From positions 1 to 64,000 of the forward strand of contig JAPPGG010000056.1 of assembly GCA_028875055.1 (NCBI GenBank): 64,000 nt of DNA. The letters run 5' to 3'. Position 1 is the first letter of the stretch. Every line of letters starts with the position of its first letter. Positions 26,313 to 34,928 of this stretch are shown here, piece by piece. The position numbers were made by a program, and so were the translations under genes. The stretch comes from Chloroflexota bacterium (lineage in GTDB: Bacteria > Chloroflexota > Dehalococcoidia > Lucifugimonadales > UBA3495). The notes beneath the pieces are model-generated. The model was not told the origin of the DNA and searched no databases. It was given only the letters and a program-made list of their open reading frames with translations.

Positions 26313-28157
26313 TTGGTTCAGCAGAAGTTGAGCGTGGGTGAACGCATCGAATTGTCACTGGCTTCCTGGGGGCGGCTGGGAGAGGCCATGGCCTCATACG
26401 AAGGACAGGATGTGTTCGTTCTTGGCGGCATACCCGGGGAGAGAGTTACGGCGGAGGTGGTACGGGTCCGCCGGAAGTACGTTGCCGCCACTGTGGTGGA
26501 AGTGCTGGAGCCATCACCGGACCGCATTGAACCTCCATGCCCCTACTATGGCTACTGCACCGGTTGCCAGTGGCAGCATCTGGATTACCATGCTCAGCTG
26601 GACATAAAACGGGACAAGGTAGTCGACGCCCTGGAACGTGTCGGAGGACTGCAGAACGTTTCCGTCCGGCAAACCCTGCCATCGCCCTACCAGTATGGCT
26701 ACCGGAACCACGCCAGGTTCACCGTAGGAAAGAGCGGAGATCTGGGTTTTGTGAATCGGGAGACCAGGCGGTTCGTTCATATTGATCACTGCATGCTGAT
26801 GCATGATGGCATCAACCGGATTCTCGCTCAGTTGCAGGACCGGTGCGGTGAGACTACCCAATTGGCGGTCAGGGCCGGCCGTGATACCGGTGACTACCTG
26901 GTGCAGCCGCCCCTGAAAAACCCTGAAATTTCCGTCCCCACCGGTCAAAAGCACTACCTGGAGTCGGTGGCGGGCCGGGAGTTTCGGGTGGCCTCTCCGT
27001 CATTTTTTCAGGTCAATGTTGACCAGGCATCCCAGTTGATAGAAGTCGTGCGCGCCACCGCAGGGCTCAGCGGTAAAGAGGTGTTGCTGGACGCTTACAC
27101 CGGTGTAGGAACTTTTGCGATCTTGCTGGCCCCCTTCGCCAGCCAGGTTTACGCCATCGAAGAGTCCTCGGCCGCAGTAGAAGATGCCAGGCACAATTCC
27201 GCCGGAATCGAGAACCTGGAGTTTCTTCTGGGCAAAACTGAGGAGGTCTTGTCCGACTTGCCCTGTCCTCCCGATGTGGTGATTGTGGACCCGCCCCGCG
27301 CCGGTTGCCAGGCAGCGGCCCTGGAGAAATTGCTGGAGCTTAAGGCTCCGAAGCTGGTCTATGTGTCCTGCGATCCCGAGACCCTGGCCAGGGACTTGAA
27401 GGTGCTGCGGGCGGGCTCCTATTCGGTGGTTCAGATTCAGCCCCTGGACATGTTTCCCCAAACTCAGCACGTCGAATGTGTGGCATTGCTTGAATACTCT
27501 CCAATCGACAGTCCCCTGATTCTCGCCTCCGGTTCACCAAGGCGTCGGGAATTGTTGACTGAACTCGGCCTGAAGTTTGAAGTCCGCCCTTCCAATGCCC
27601 CGGAAGAACAGAAGGAGGGCGAAACCGCCGAAGAAATGGTGGAGCGCCTGTCGCGGGACAAGGCTATGATAGTGGCCTCCGACTCGACTGAAGGGTTCGT
27701 AATTGGGGCCGACAGCACGGTCGTCCTGGAAGGGCGTTCCATCGGCAAACCCCGGGATGAATCGGACGCTCGCCGCATGCTCGTTGAGTTGCGAGGCACG
27801 GAACACCAGGTTACTACAGGTCTCACCGTTATCAATGTTGCCACCGGCCGGTCCCTGACGGACCATATGACCGCCGACATAGTTATGCGCAACTTTACCG
27901 ACGCTGAGATGGAACGGTCCATCGCCTCCGGCACACCCATGGACAAAGCCGGCGCATATGCCGTTCAGGATGCGGAATTCCGGCCGGCTACCGTCCGGAG
28001 CGGCTGTTACACCAACGTGGTGGGTCTGCCACTTTGCCGTTTAATGGAGATGCTGGAAGAACTAGGGTACCAGCGACCGCCGGCATTGAACTCCGAAGTG
28101 AGCGGCCGCTGCCTGGGTGCCTGCCCCTTCAGTGACTCTGCGGAGAACACAAGGTGA
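26313..28157 (+). CDS. Fusion: TRAM/RlmD-type RNA uracil methyltransferase plus Maf nucleotide pyrophosphatase
   Basis: A 614-residue fusion. Residues 1-66 are a TRAM domain. Cys76, Cys82 and Cys85 (CPYYGYCTGC) with a later Cys in HIDHC match the RlmD/TrmA 4Fe-4S site. The SAM domain has DAYTGVGTFAILLA, VIVDPPRAGC and the catalytic Cys in VSCDPETLARDL, as in m5U methyltransferases of rRNA or tRNA. From about residue 400 a complete Maf domain begins (LILASGSPRRRELL, IGADSTVVL, DKAGAYAVQD), a pyrophosphatase acting on modified or canonical NTPs. The join has no stop or frameshift. TTG start at 26313. It overlaps the next gene by four bases. Confidence 0.92.
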   Translation: MVQQKLSVGERIELSLASWGRLGEAMASYEGQDVFVLGGIPGERVTAEVVRVRRKYVAATVVEVLEPSPDRIEPPCPYYGYCTGCQWQHLDYHAQLDIKRDKVVDALERVGGLQNVSVRQTLPSPYQYGYRNHARFTVGKSGDLGFVNRETRRFVHIDHCMLMHDGINRILAQLQDRCGETTQLAVRAGRDTGDYLVQPPLKNPEISVPTGQKHYLESVAGREFRVASPSFFQVNVDQASQLIEVVRATAGLSGKEVLLDAYTGVGTFAILLAPFASQVYAIEESSAAVEDARHNSAGIENLEFLLGKTEEVLSDLPCPPDVVIVDPPRAGCQAAALEKLLELKAPKLVYVSCDPETLARDLKVLRAGSYSVVQIQPLDMFPQTQHVECVALLEYSPIDSPLILASGSPRRRELLTELGLKFEVRPSNAPEEQKEGETAEEMVERLSRDKAMIVASDSTEGFVIGADSTVVLEGRSIGKPRDESDARRMLVELRGTEHQVTTGLTVINVATGRSLTDHMTADIVMRNFTDAEMERSIASGTPMDKAGAYAVQDAEFRPATVRSGCYTNVVGLPLCRLMEMLEELGYQRPPALNSEVSGRCLGACPFSDSAENTR

Positions 28158-28453
28158 ACCTCTTTGGCGTGGGGTTCCTGGAACTGGCCGTCATATTCCT
28201 TATTGCCTTCCTGGTCATGGGACCGGCCAAGGCCATAGAAATGGCGCGGACAGCAGGGAAGCTCATCGGGGACATGCGCCGCACCGTCAACGAGATGACG
28301 GCGGCGACCGACTTGAACGAGCCTCGCCCCACAGCGCCGCCCCCGGCGCCCCCGCAAGCCCCCGGCCCGCCGGTAGAGCCGCCCCCGGGGGCAGTGCCCA
28401 CCTCTGGCCCGGAAGAAGGGAATGAGCAGCAGCCGCGAACTCACACTGATTGA
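28154..28453 (+). CDS. TatA/TatB-like twin-arginine translocase subunit
   Basis: A 99-residue Tat subunit: an N-terminal membrane helix (residues about 3-20), a hinge at MGPAKA, an amphipathic helix, then a Pro-rich tail (residues 60-85). The Glu in the helix start (FLELAVIF) recalls TatB. GTG start in a GTGA overlap with the Maf stop; its end overlaps tatC by 32 bases. Likely the TatB-type component for the tatC that follows. Confidence 0.85.
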   Translation: MNLFGVGFLELAVIFLIAFLVMGPAKAIEMARTAGKLIGDMRRTVNEMTAATDLNEPRPTAPPPAPPQAPGPPVEPPPGAVPTSGPEEGNEQQPRTHTD

Positions 28454-29192
28454 GCACCTGGTAGAACTACGCAAGCGCGTCTTCATCAGCCTGGTGGCGC
28501 TCATCATTGGGGCGATGGTGGCGTTTCTGTTCTGGACCGACATTGTCGAGCTGCTGAAGCGGCCGGCCCAGCAGGTAAACGACGGTGAAGGGGTCCTCCT
28601 GATCGCGACCCAGGTTACGGAGCTCCTGTCCACCAGCGTAAAGGTCTCGCTGGTTGGCGGATTCGTCCTGGCAATGCCCGTCATCCTCTACCAGGTTGTG
28701 CGGTTTGTGGCCCCCGGCCTCACGTCGGCAGAGCGTCGCTTTCTCTACCTGTTTATACCAGGGGCCCTCCTGGCCTTTCTCTGTGGCCTGGCCTTTGCCT
28801 ATTACGTCCTGACCCCCAGAGCCCTGCCGTTTCTGTTGACCTTTGGCGGCGGCGTGGCCGACCCGCTCATAAGGATCAGCAACCTGGTTGACGTAATGTT
28901 GAGGCTCCTCTTTTGGATGGGACTGGCCTTCGAAACCCCGGTGATCATGTACCTGCTGGCCCAACTGGGTATAGTCACATCGGGGATGTTCAGACGATTC
29001 AGGAAATACTGGGTAGTAATCGCCTTCATTCTGGGAGCCATCATTACCCCCACCTTCGACCCTCTGAATCAAACCCTGGTGGCGGCGCCGCTGCTGGCAT
29101 TGTACGAGGTGGGAATTCTCCTGGCCTGGCTTGCGGGCCGCAGCAGGCAGAGGGCGAGGAACGAAATGGCGTCGCTGTCGGAAGGCCACTGA
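28422..29192 (+). CDS. tatC: Sec-independent translocase TatC
   Basis: A 256-residue TatC with six hydrophobic helices. ELTLIEHLVELRKRVF at the N-terminus and FALxVTPDPLNQT-like FILGAIITPTFDPLNQT near helix 5 are family-specific. It is the receptor for twin-arginine signal peptides and translocates folded proteins. Its start lies within the tatB-like gene. A single tatA copy is convergent just downstream. Confidence 0.95.
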   Translation: MSSSRELTLIEHLVELRKRVFISLVALIIGAMVAFLFWTDIVELLKRPAQQVNDGEGVLLIATQVTELLSTSVKVSLVGGFVLAMPVILYQVVRFVAPGLTSAERRFLYLFIPGALLAFLCGLAFAYYVLTPRALPFLLTFGGGVADPLIRISNLVDVMLRLLFWMGLAFETPVIMYLLAQLGIVTSGMFRRFRKYWVVIAFILGAIITPTFDPLNQTLVAAPLLALYEVGILLAWLAGRSRQRARNEMASLSEGH

Positions 29193-29210
29193 GAGCAGGC
29201 CGAAAGAAAA

Positions 29211-29231
29211 GGGACGGCTCGACGCCGTCCC
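29211..29231. terminator. Hairpin terminator between tatC and tatA
   Basis: GGGACGGC and GCCGTCCC form an 8-bp stem with a 5-base loop. On the minus strand TTTTCTTTC follows, so it mainly ends the tatA transcript; it is also 19 bases after the tatC stop. Confidence 0.85.
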
Positions 29232-29256
29232 CTGAAATTGCAAACCCTGGTACTGT

Positions 29257-29469
29257 TCAGTTTTGCTTGTTCTCGTTACTCGCCTCGGTAGTCTCGCTCT
29301 GGACCGTGGTTGGCTTGACTTCCTCTTCACCCGTTACCGAGCTCTTGAAACTGCGGATGCCTTTTCCCAGCGACGAACCGATTTCGGGCAAACGCTTGGC
29401 GCCGAAAATCAACAAGACAATCAAGAGTATTATCAGAATCTGGGGCAATCCAATAGGACCGAAACCCAT
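29257..29469 (-). CDS. tatA: TatA, pore-forming Tat subunit
   Basis: A 70-residue TatA: membrane helix at residues 9-24, the hinge [10 protein letters not shown], an amphipathic helix ([13 protein letters not shown]) and an acidic tail. It is transcribed towards tatC rather than with it. It presumably supplies the pore component to the TatB-like/TatC pair. Confidence 0.93.
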   Translation of the reverse strand: MGFGPIGLPQILIILLIVLLIFGAKRLPEIGSSLGKGIRSFKSSVTGEEEVKPTTVQSETTEASNENKQN

Positions 29470-29585
29470 GACGCCTCCCGTCTGGATAGACTTTGCAGCT
29501 ATGATAACAGATTCGAAACTCCTTTAACAGTTTCTTGAGTGCAATGGAATGGGTATCCCTTGCCTGGGTAACCACCTGGGCCAAC

Positions 29586-29614
29586 TTGTTAGCGGCTGAG
29601 TCTGTCGCTATAAT
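29586..29614 (+). promoter_or_regulatory. Strong predicted promoter of lpdA
   Basis: TTGTTA (29586-29591) and a perfect TATAAT (29609-29614) are 17 bases apart; GGGGAG precedes the ATG at 29645. Confidence 0.7.
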
Positions 29615-29644
29615 CGGGCCAATCTTGAACCGGGGCGGGGAGCA

Positions 29645-31030
29645 ATGGCAGGGGAATACGATCTGGTAGTAATCGGCGCTGGTCCAGGGGGCTACGTGGC
29701 GGCCATAAGGGCCGCTCAACTGGGCCTCAAGACCGCCATCGTGGAACGGGATGAACTGGGTGGCGTGTGCCTGAACTGGGGCTGTATCCCCAGCAAGGCG
29801 CTGCTGAAGAACGCCGAGGTTGTCTCCTACTTCCATCGAGCCGAAGAGTTCGGCCTCAAGTTTGACGGCTTCTCCGCTGACTACGCCGCTGCCGTCGAGC
29901 GCAGCCGGAAAGTGGTGGACCGCAACGTCCGCGGAGTGGGCTACCTGCTCAGGAAGAATGAGGTGGAACACATCGCCGGAGAAGCCATTCTCCGGGGCGG
30001 CGGCATCGTGGAAGTTGCTCCCGAAGGGCAGAGGCTGCAGGCAAAGAACATTGTCATTGCCACAGGCGCCCGACCTCGTACCATCCCACCGCTTCCAATT
30101 GATGGACACCGGATCATCACCAGCAAGGAAGCTATCGTACTTTCCGACCTGCCCCAATCCATGGTAATCGTTGGCGGCGGGGCCATCGGTCTTGAATTCG
30201 CATATCTCTACCGTATGTACGGCGTGGACGTGACCCTGGTGGAACTCCTGCCCCGGCTGGCGCCCAACGAGGACCAGGAAATCAGTCGGCAGGTAGAACG
30301 GTCCATGGGACGACACGGAGTCAACATCATTACCGGAGCGGGTGTCACCGCGGCGCTACAGGAAGGGGATGGGCTGAAAGTAACCGTGGACAAGGCAGGG
30401 AACCAGCAGACCCTGAGTTGCGACAAGGTTCTGGTCGCCGTCGGCGTTCAGCCTAACAGCGAAGGCCTGGGGCTGGACACGCCAGGGGTGGCTACCGAAG
30501 GCGGCAACATTCAGGTAGATTCCTCCATGGCAACCAACGTTCCCGGAATATACGCCATCGGAGACGTTACCGGAAAACTGGCCCTAGCCCACGTAGCCTC
30601 TGCCCAGGCGACGGTTGCTGCCGAAACCATCGCCGGCCAGGAGCCCCAGCCGCTGGACTACGCGATGATGCCGCGGGCTACCTATTGCCAGCCCCAGATA
30701 GCCAGCTTCGGCCTGACGGAAGCCCAGGCAGTGGAAGCGGGCCACGACGTCAAGACAGGCAAGTTCAACCTCCAGGCCAATGGCAAGGCCCTCGGAATGG
30801 GCGAAACTGACGGCATGATCAAGCTGGTGGTTGACAGCAGGTACGGCGAAATCCTGGGAGCCCACATGGTCGGACCGGAAGTAACCGAGCTGCTGGGCGA
30901 ACTTTCCCTTACCCGTCTGCTTGAAGGAACCACCCTGGAACTGGGCTGGATGGTCCACGCGCACCCAACCATTTCTGAGATAATAAAAGAAGCGGCCCTT
31001 GACGCGGAAGGCCGCGCCGTCCACATGTAA
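29645..31030 (+). CDS. lpdA: Dihydrolipoyl dehydrogenase (E3)
   Basis: A 461-residue flavoprotein disulfide reductase. FAD-binding VIGAGPGGYVAA, redox disulfide GGVCLNWGCIPSK, NAD-binding VGGGAIGLEFAY and C-terminal active-site HAHPTISE are intact. It reoxidises dihydrolipoyl groups of 2-oxo acid dehydrogenases. The E2 gene follows by 38 bases, but no E1 genes are nearby. Expression probably starts from the promoter at 29586. Confidence 0.95.
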   Translation: MAGEYDLVVIGAGPGGYVAAIRAAQLGLKTAIVERDELGGVCLNWGCIPSKALLKNAEVVSYFHRAEEFGLKFDGFSADYAAAVERSRKVVDRNVRGVGYLLRKNEVEHIAGEAILRGGGIVEVAPEGQRLQAKNIVIATGARPRTIPPLPIDGHRIITSKEAIVLSDLPQSMVIVGGGAIGLEFAYLYRMYGVDVTLVELLPRLAPNEDQEISRQVERSMGRHGVNIITGAGVTAALQEGDGLKVTVDKAGNQQTLSCDKVLVAVGVQPNSEGLGLDTPGVATEGGNIQVDSSMATNVPGIYAIGDVTGKLALAHVASAQATVAAETIAGQEPQPLDYAMMPRATYCQPQIASFGLTEAQAVEAGHDVKTGKFNLQANGKALGMGETDGMIKLVVDSRYGEILGAHMVGPEVTELLGELSLTRLLEGTTLELGWMVHAHPTISEIIKEAALDAEGRAVHM

Positions 31031-31068
31031 CGGCGCGCGTCAGGGAAGGAAGACTTCAGGAGGTCCAG

Positions 31069-32490
31069 TTGGCAACCACCATAGTAATGCCCAAAATGGG
31101 CTACGACATGCGGGAAGGGACCGTAGTTCGCTGGTACAAGCAGGAAGGCGAAGAGGTGGCCCGGGGAGAGGTTATCGCGGACATTGAGACCGACAAGGCC
31201 ACGGTAGAGTTTGAAGCCTATACCGGCGGCGTACTTCAACGCAGAGTAGCCCGGGAGGGCATTCCGGTTCCCGTCGGCGACGCTATCGCCATCATCGCGG
31301 AGCCCGGGGAGGCTGTGGAGGACTCTTCGACAGGTACGGCCACTGCCCAGGCTGTAGCAGCGGACCCGGTTGCCGAGCCCACCACCGTCGCCCAGGCTGC
31401 TCCGGAGCCCCAGCGCGCCGATGGAGAGGTCCGCGCTTCCCCCATCGCCCGGAGACTGGCAAGAGAGCGGGGAATAGACCTGGCCACGGTGGCAGGAACG
31501 GGACCCGGCGGCCGGATAGTTGAGAAAGACGTGCTTGAGTACGTCCCTGAACCTCAGCCGGCCCAGGTAAACGGCTGGGTTAAGGCCTCACCCCTAGCAC
31601 GCCGGCTCGCGCGAGAAAAGGGGATCGACCTCTCCCAGGTATCAGGCAGCGGCCCGGAGGGCAGGGTCGTGGAGCAGGACATACTGTCCTACACCGCGCC
31701 GCCAGCAGAAGCCGGTGAGGTTGAAGCGCCCGCCCCGTACGAGGCCGCAGCCCCGGGCGCTCCGGAGGTCGCGGTTGCGGCGCCCGCCGGTTCGGCCGAT
31801 TCCTCCAGCACGGAGAGAGTGGAACTTTCCCGTATGCGGCAGGCCATTGCCAGGGTTACGGTGGACAGCAAGCAACAGGCTCCCCATTTCTATGTTACTG
31901 CGGAAATTGACATGGGACGGGCTATGGAGTTGCGCCGGGAACTTAATGACGTACTGACCGCTGAGGAGCGCGTCAGCGTCAATGACATGGTTGTCCGGGC
32001 TTGCGCCATTGCCCTTGGCAGGCATCCCAAGTTTAACTCCTTCTTCCGGGAAGACCATCTGCAGTTTAACGGGTCAATCAATGTCGGCATCGCCATATCC
32101 CTTGAGTCCGGCCTGATGGTTCCCGGTATCAGCGATTGCAATTCCAGGTCGCTGGCGGAAATCGCCGTGGCCAGCAAAGACCTCATCGCTCGGGCCAACA
32201 GCGGTTCCCTGCGTAACGAGGAATACAGCGAAACCACTTTCAGTGTCAGCAACTTGGGAATGTTTGACGTGGACAGCTTCGCCGCCATAATTTTCCCGCC
32301 CCACGCGGCGGTGCTGGCCGTTGGCACCGTGAAGGCACAACCCGTAGTCAGGGATGGAGAACTGGCCGTGGGGCAGATAATGAAAGCTACTTTGTCCACG
32401 GACCACCGGGTGGCCGACGGGGCGGAAGCCGCCCGTTTCCTGGTGGAGGTGAAGGAACTCCTGGAGAAGCCGGTCAGCCTCCTTCTCTAG
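31069..32490 (+). CDS. Dihydrolipoamide acyltransferase (E2) with two E1/E3-binding domains
   Basis: A 473-residue E2 subunit. An N-terminal lipoyl domain has Lys43 in ETDKATVE. Two peripheral subunit-binding domains follow at about 121-158 and 171-208, each with the pattern ASPxARRLARExGID and GPxGRxVExDxL. The C-terminal catalytic domain (about 240-473) ends with the active-site STDHRVADG. One such binding domain is normal; here it is duplicated. The acyl group (pyruvate or branched-chain) cannot be decided without E1. Start TTG with AGGAGG upstream. Confidence 0.93.
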   Translation: MATTIVMPKMGYDMREGTVVRWYKQEGEEVARGEVIADIETDKATVEFEAYTGGVLQRRVAREGIPVPVGDAIAIIAEPGEAVEDSSTGTATAQAVAADPVAEPTTVAQAAPEPQRADGEVRASPIARRLARERGIDLATVAGTGPGGRIVEKDVLEYVPEPQPAQVNGWVKASPLARRLAREKGIDLSQVSGSGPEGRVVEQDILSYTAPPAEAGEVEAPAPYEAAAPGAPEVAVAAPAGSADSSSTERVELSRMRQAIARVTVDSKQQAPHFYVTAEIDMGRAMELRRELNDVLTAEERVSVNDMVVRACAIALGRHPKFNSFFREDHLQFNGSINVGIAISLESGLMVPGISDCNSRSLAEIAVASKDLIARANSGSLRNEEYSETTFSVSNLGMFDVDSFAAIIFPPHAAVLAVGTVKAQPVVRDGELAVGQIMKATLSTDHRVADGAEAARFLVEVKELLEKPVSLLL

Positions 32491-32697
32491 CAGCCGTTTC
32501 AAGTCCCTCGACCCTTCACGGCGGAAGGCCGGCATGGTGTTGAGGGTCACTATCTCGTACTCGGCAGCTTCTCGCCTTCCGGGGACTATTTCCCTTGAAT
32601 TTCGGGAAGGCAGAATTGGGACCAGGCCTTTGGGTTCAAGGGCTGCCCGCTCATCCGTACAATCCGTTGACGTGCTGGGTGCCTGGAACACAAAATT

Positions 32698-32794
32698 CTC
32701 ATTTCAGGGCATTTTCCGGGCGGCAGTAAGTAATCTCCAGGTACGAAATGAGGTCACATGGTATCAGGTGACAGGAAAGACTGTTTTTTGCTCC
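32698..32794. repeat. Diverged 97-bp intergenic repeat, copy A
   Basis: Aligns without gaps to 35264-35360 at about 64% identity. It begins CTCATTT, has the inverted match AAATGAGG 48 bases later, and ends in a run of six T. On the minus strand the two copies read similarly, but copy A has in-frame stops, one of them opposite a Trp codon in copy B. Confidence 0.6.
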
Positions 32795-32851
32795 TCTGGC
32801 CTGCAATCAGACCTCGTGGCGGGGTTCACCTGCCCTGCATTCCCTTTCCCT

Positions 32852-32857
32852 TATAAT
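32852..32857 (+). promoter_or_regulatory. -10 box upstream of thyX
   Basis: A perfect TATAAT lies 28 bases before the thyX ATG; AAGGA is the ribosome site. No convincing -35. Confidence 0.45.
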
Positions 32858-32885
32858 CCCGGACTAACTCAAGGAACCTGACTCC

Positions 32886-34319
32886 ATGCCTACGCCTCCG
32901 GCAGCAACCTACTCTCCTCGCATTTATCCTCTTGACCCACGCCACTTGACCGAAGAGGAGATCGCCGTGGCCTTCGCCATGACTTCGCGGAGGCCGGAAC
33001 CCTTCGACGAAATCGCGGAGCAGGTAAGCCAGGAGAAGGCCGCCGACTTCCACGAGCGGTGGGTGCTGGGCTACGGCCACGCTTCGGTGGCGGAGCACGC
33101 CGTGGTCCACTTGGCCGTGGAGAACATTAGCAGACTGGCTTGCGACTCCCTGGAAGACAACCGGCTGGCTTCTTACACCGAAAAGTCTTCCCGGTATCAG
33201 GTGATGCCCAAGGACTACTTTCACCTTCCTGCAGAACTTGAGAAATACCCTGAAGCAAGAGCCGCCTATCTGTCCACCTGCCAGGGACTGTTTGCCGCCT
33301 ATCAGCGGCTGGTAGGCGGCTGCATGGAATACCTGCGCGGGGAACTGCCCAGGCGGCAGGGCGAAAGAGACGGGGCGTACAACCTGCGGCTCCGGAGGAT
33401 CACCACTGACGTGTGCCGGTCGGTGTTGCCTTCCGCTACCCTTACCAATGTGGGGCTGACCGCCAACGCCCGTGTCCTGGAGCACGCCATTTCCAAGCTG
33501 ATGTCCTCGGGCCTTGCTGAAGAACGGGCAATCGGAGAGCAGTTGCGGGAGCAGGGAAGGGTCATTACTCCAACCCTCATAAAATACGCTGACCGCAACC
33601 GGTACCTGGAAGATTCACTCCAGCGCGACTGGCAACTGGGCTTTCCTGCCGGCGCGGGCGTTTCAACCGGCCCCTCAACTACCGTGAACCTGGTCCACTA
33701 CGACCCGGAAGCTGAGGAAAAGCTGGCCGCCGCCGTACTGTTTCGCCAGTCCTCCGGCGACTATGCCGGCGCCTGGGAGCAGTCCAGGGCAATGGACCCG
33801 GAAGACCGCTGTCAGCTCATCGACAGCCTTATGGAGAACCTGGGGGACCACGACGCTCCGCTGCGGGAGTTTGAGCTGATGGATTACACCTTCGAATACA
33901 TCATGGATTACGGCGCCTACCGGGAGTTCAAACGCCACAGGATGCAGTCCTATTTCCCGCAAGCGCTCACAGTTGACCTGGGATACAAAACACCTGAACT
34001 GATAGCGGAAGCCGGCCTGGAGGAAGACTTCCGCAGGGCCATGGAAGATTCGGAGGAAGGTTTCAGGAGCGTTTCCCGGGATGCCCCACTGGCAGCCCAA
34101 TATCTGGTGACTCATGGACACTACCGAAGGGTTTTGTCCAAGCTGAATCTTCGGGAGTGTTACCACCTGTTCAAACTGCGGTCCTCGAGTGAGGCTCACG
34201 AGTCGATCAGGGAGCCCATTCTGGAAGCCATGCGATTGGCTGTCGAGGTCCATCCCCACCTTTTCCGCTGGTTGAAACTCAGGGACTACCCCAACTGGTG
34301 GCCCTTTCCCGCTCAATAG
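32886..34319 (+). CDS. thyX: Two-domain FAD-dependent thymidylate synthase (ThyX family)
   Basis: A 477-residue protein, about twice the size of ordinary ThyX, made of two ThyX-like halves. The canonical motif RHRxxSxxxxSxRY is split: the first half has NRLASYTEKSSRY (Ser/Arg/Tyr end kept, RH lost), the second has RHRMQSYFPQAL (RHR kept, final SxRY lost). Residues HASVAEHAVVHLAVENISR match the flavin/dUMP region. It may make dTMP from dUMP using methylenetetrahydrofolate and FAD, with an active site shared between halves. Long homologues exist in several bacteria, but their activity is uncertain to me. Confidence 0.82.
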   Translation: MPTPPAATYSPRIYPLDPRHLTEEEIAVAFAMTSRRPEPFDEIAEQVSQEKAADFHERWVLGYGHASVAEHAVVHLAVENISRLACDSLEDNRLASYTEKSSRYQVMPKDYFHLPAELEKYPEARAAYLSTCQGLFAAYQRLVGGCMEYLRGELPRRQGERDGAYNLRLRRITTDVCRSVLPSATLTNVGLTANARVLEHAISKLMSSGLAEERAIGEQLREQGRVITPTLIKYADRNRYLEDSLQRDWQLGFPAGAGVSTGPSTTVNLVHYDPEAEEKLAAAVLFRQSSGDYAGAWEQSRAMDPEDRCQLIDSLMENLGDHDAPLREFELMDYTFEYIMDYGAYREFKRHRMQSYFPQALTVDLGYKTPELIAEAGLEEDFRRAMEDSEEGFRSVSRDAPLAAQYLVTHGHYRRVLSKLNLRECYHLFKLRSSSEAHESIREPILEAMRLAVEVHPHLFRWLKLRDYPNWWPFPAQ

Positions 34320-34341
34320 CATCTACAGGAGCCAAACAAGG

Positions 34342-34367
34342 ACGGGCCCCTCGGTTGAGGGGCCCGT
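34342..34367. terminator. GC-rich hairpin between thyX and the VOC gene
   Basis: ACGGGCCCCTC and GAGGGGCCCGT form a perfect 11-bp stem with loop GGTT, between converging stops at 34319 and 34401. The U-tract is weak on both sides. Confidence 0.7.
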
Positions 34368-34400
34368 TCCGCGGTGTCTTTCTTGAAAAGGGAACCGGAG

Positions 34401-34928
34401 CTAAACGCCTGCGCCGCGCTGGGTACGCATGAAGTCCTCCAGCGCCTCCAGGTAGTCGGGGCTGGGGAACCGTTCGCCGTTCCGCACTTTCATGCCGTCC
34501 GTGAAGATCTCCAGCCGGTTGCCGTCAGGGTCGTTGAAGTAAAATGAACGGCTTCCGCTTCCGTAGATATTGTTGTCGCTTTCGATGCCGTGGGTAGTGG
34601 GACCATTCAAGATCTTTACGCCGTTGGTGTGCAGGTGCGCCAGGGCTCGCATGAATTCATCCCGGTCTTCCACCTGGAATGCGATCTGCTGGACCAGCCT
34701 GGCGTTGGCGGGAATGGCCTCTGAAACGTCCACCCCTTCTGGGGCGCTGGCGATAACCACGTCATGGTGGGTTTCATCAAACCGCAGGAAGGCGGTCTCG
34801 CTGCCGTCGGGGCGCTTGCGGTGGTTGGTTACCTGCAGCCCCAGGACCTCGGTGTAAAACTTGAAAGAACGGTCAAAGTCGGAAACCAGGATACCCACAT
34901 GGCCGATGCCCTTGATGTTTATACCCAT
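34401..34928 (-). CDS. VOC-superfamily (glyoxalase/extradiol dioxygenase-like) protein
   Basis: A 175-residue vicinal-oxygen-chelate protein. GIGHVGILVSDFDRSFKFYT begins the first beta-alpha-beta-beta-beta module; metal-ligand candidates are His in GHVGIL, His in DETHHDV and Glu in GNRLEIFTD. The pattern is closest to catechol 2,3-dioxygenase-like lactoylglutathione-lyase-fold enzymes. Substrate unknown. It stands alone between the repeat copy B region and thyX. Confidence 0.82.
   Translation of the reverse strand: MGINIKGIGHVGILVSDFDRSFKFYTEVLGLQVTNHRKRPDGSETAFLRFDETHHDVVIASAPEGVDVSEAIPANARLVQQIAFQVEDRDEFMRALAHLHTNGVKILNGPTTHGIESDNNIYGSGSRSFYFNDPDGNRLEIFTDGMKVRNGERFPSPDYLEALEDFMRTQRGAGV

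Larger units (their letters stand above)
32491..32885. other. Intergenic region between E2 and thyX
   Basis: 395 bases without a gene. It holds the diverged repeat copy A (32698-32794) and a TATAAT at 32852. No terminator hairpin is evident after the E2 stop. Confidence 0.5.

Noticed and set aside
32698-32794. In-frame TGA in repeat copy A as a selenocysteine codon
   Set aside because: It lies in a non-coding repeat with further stops nearby, no start site and no SECIS-like hairpin was seen.
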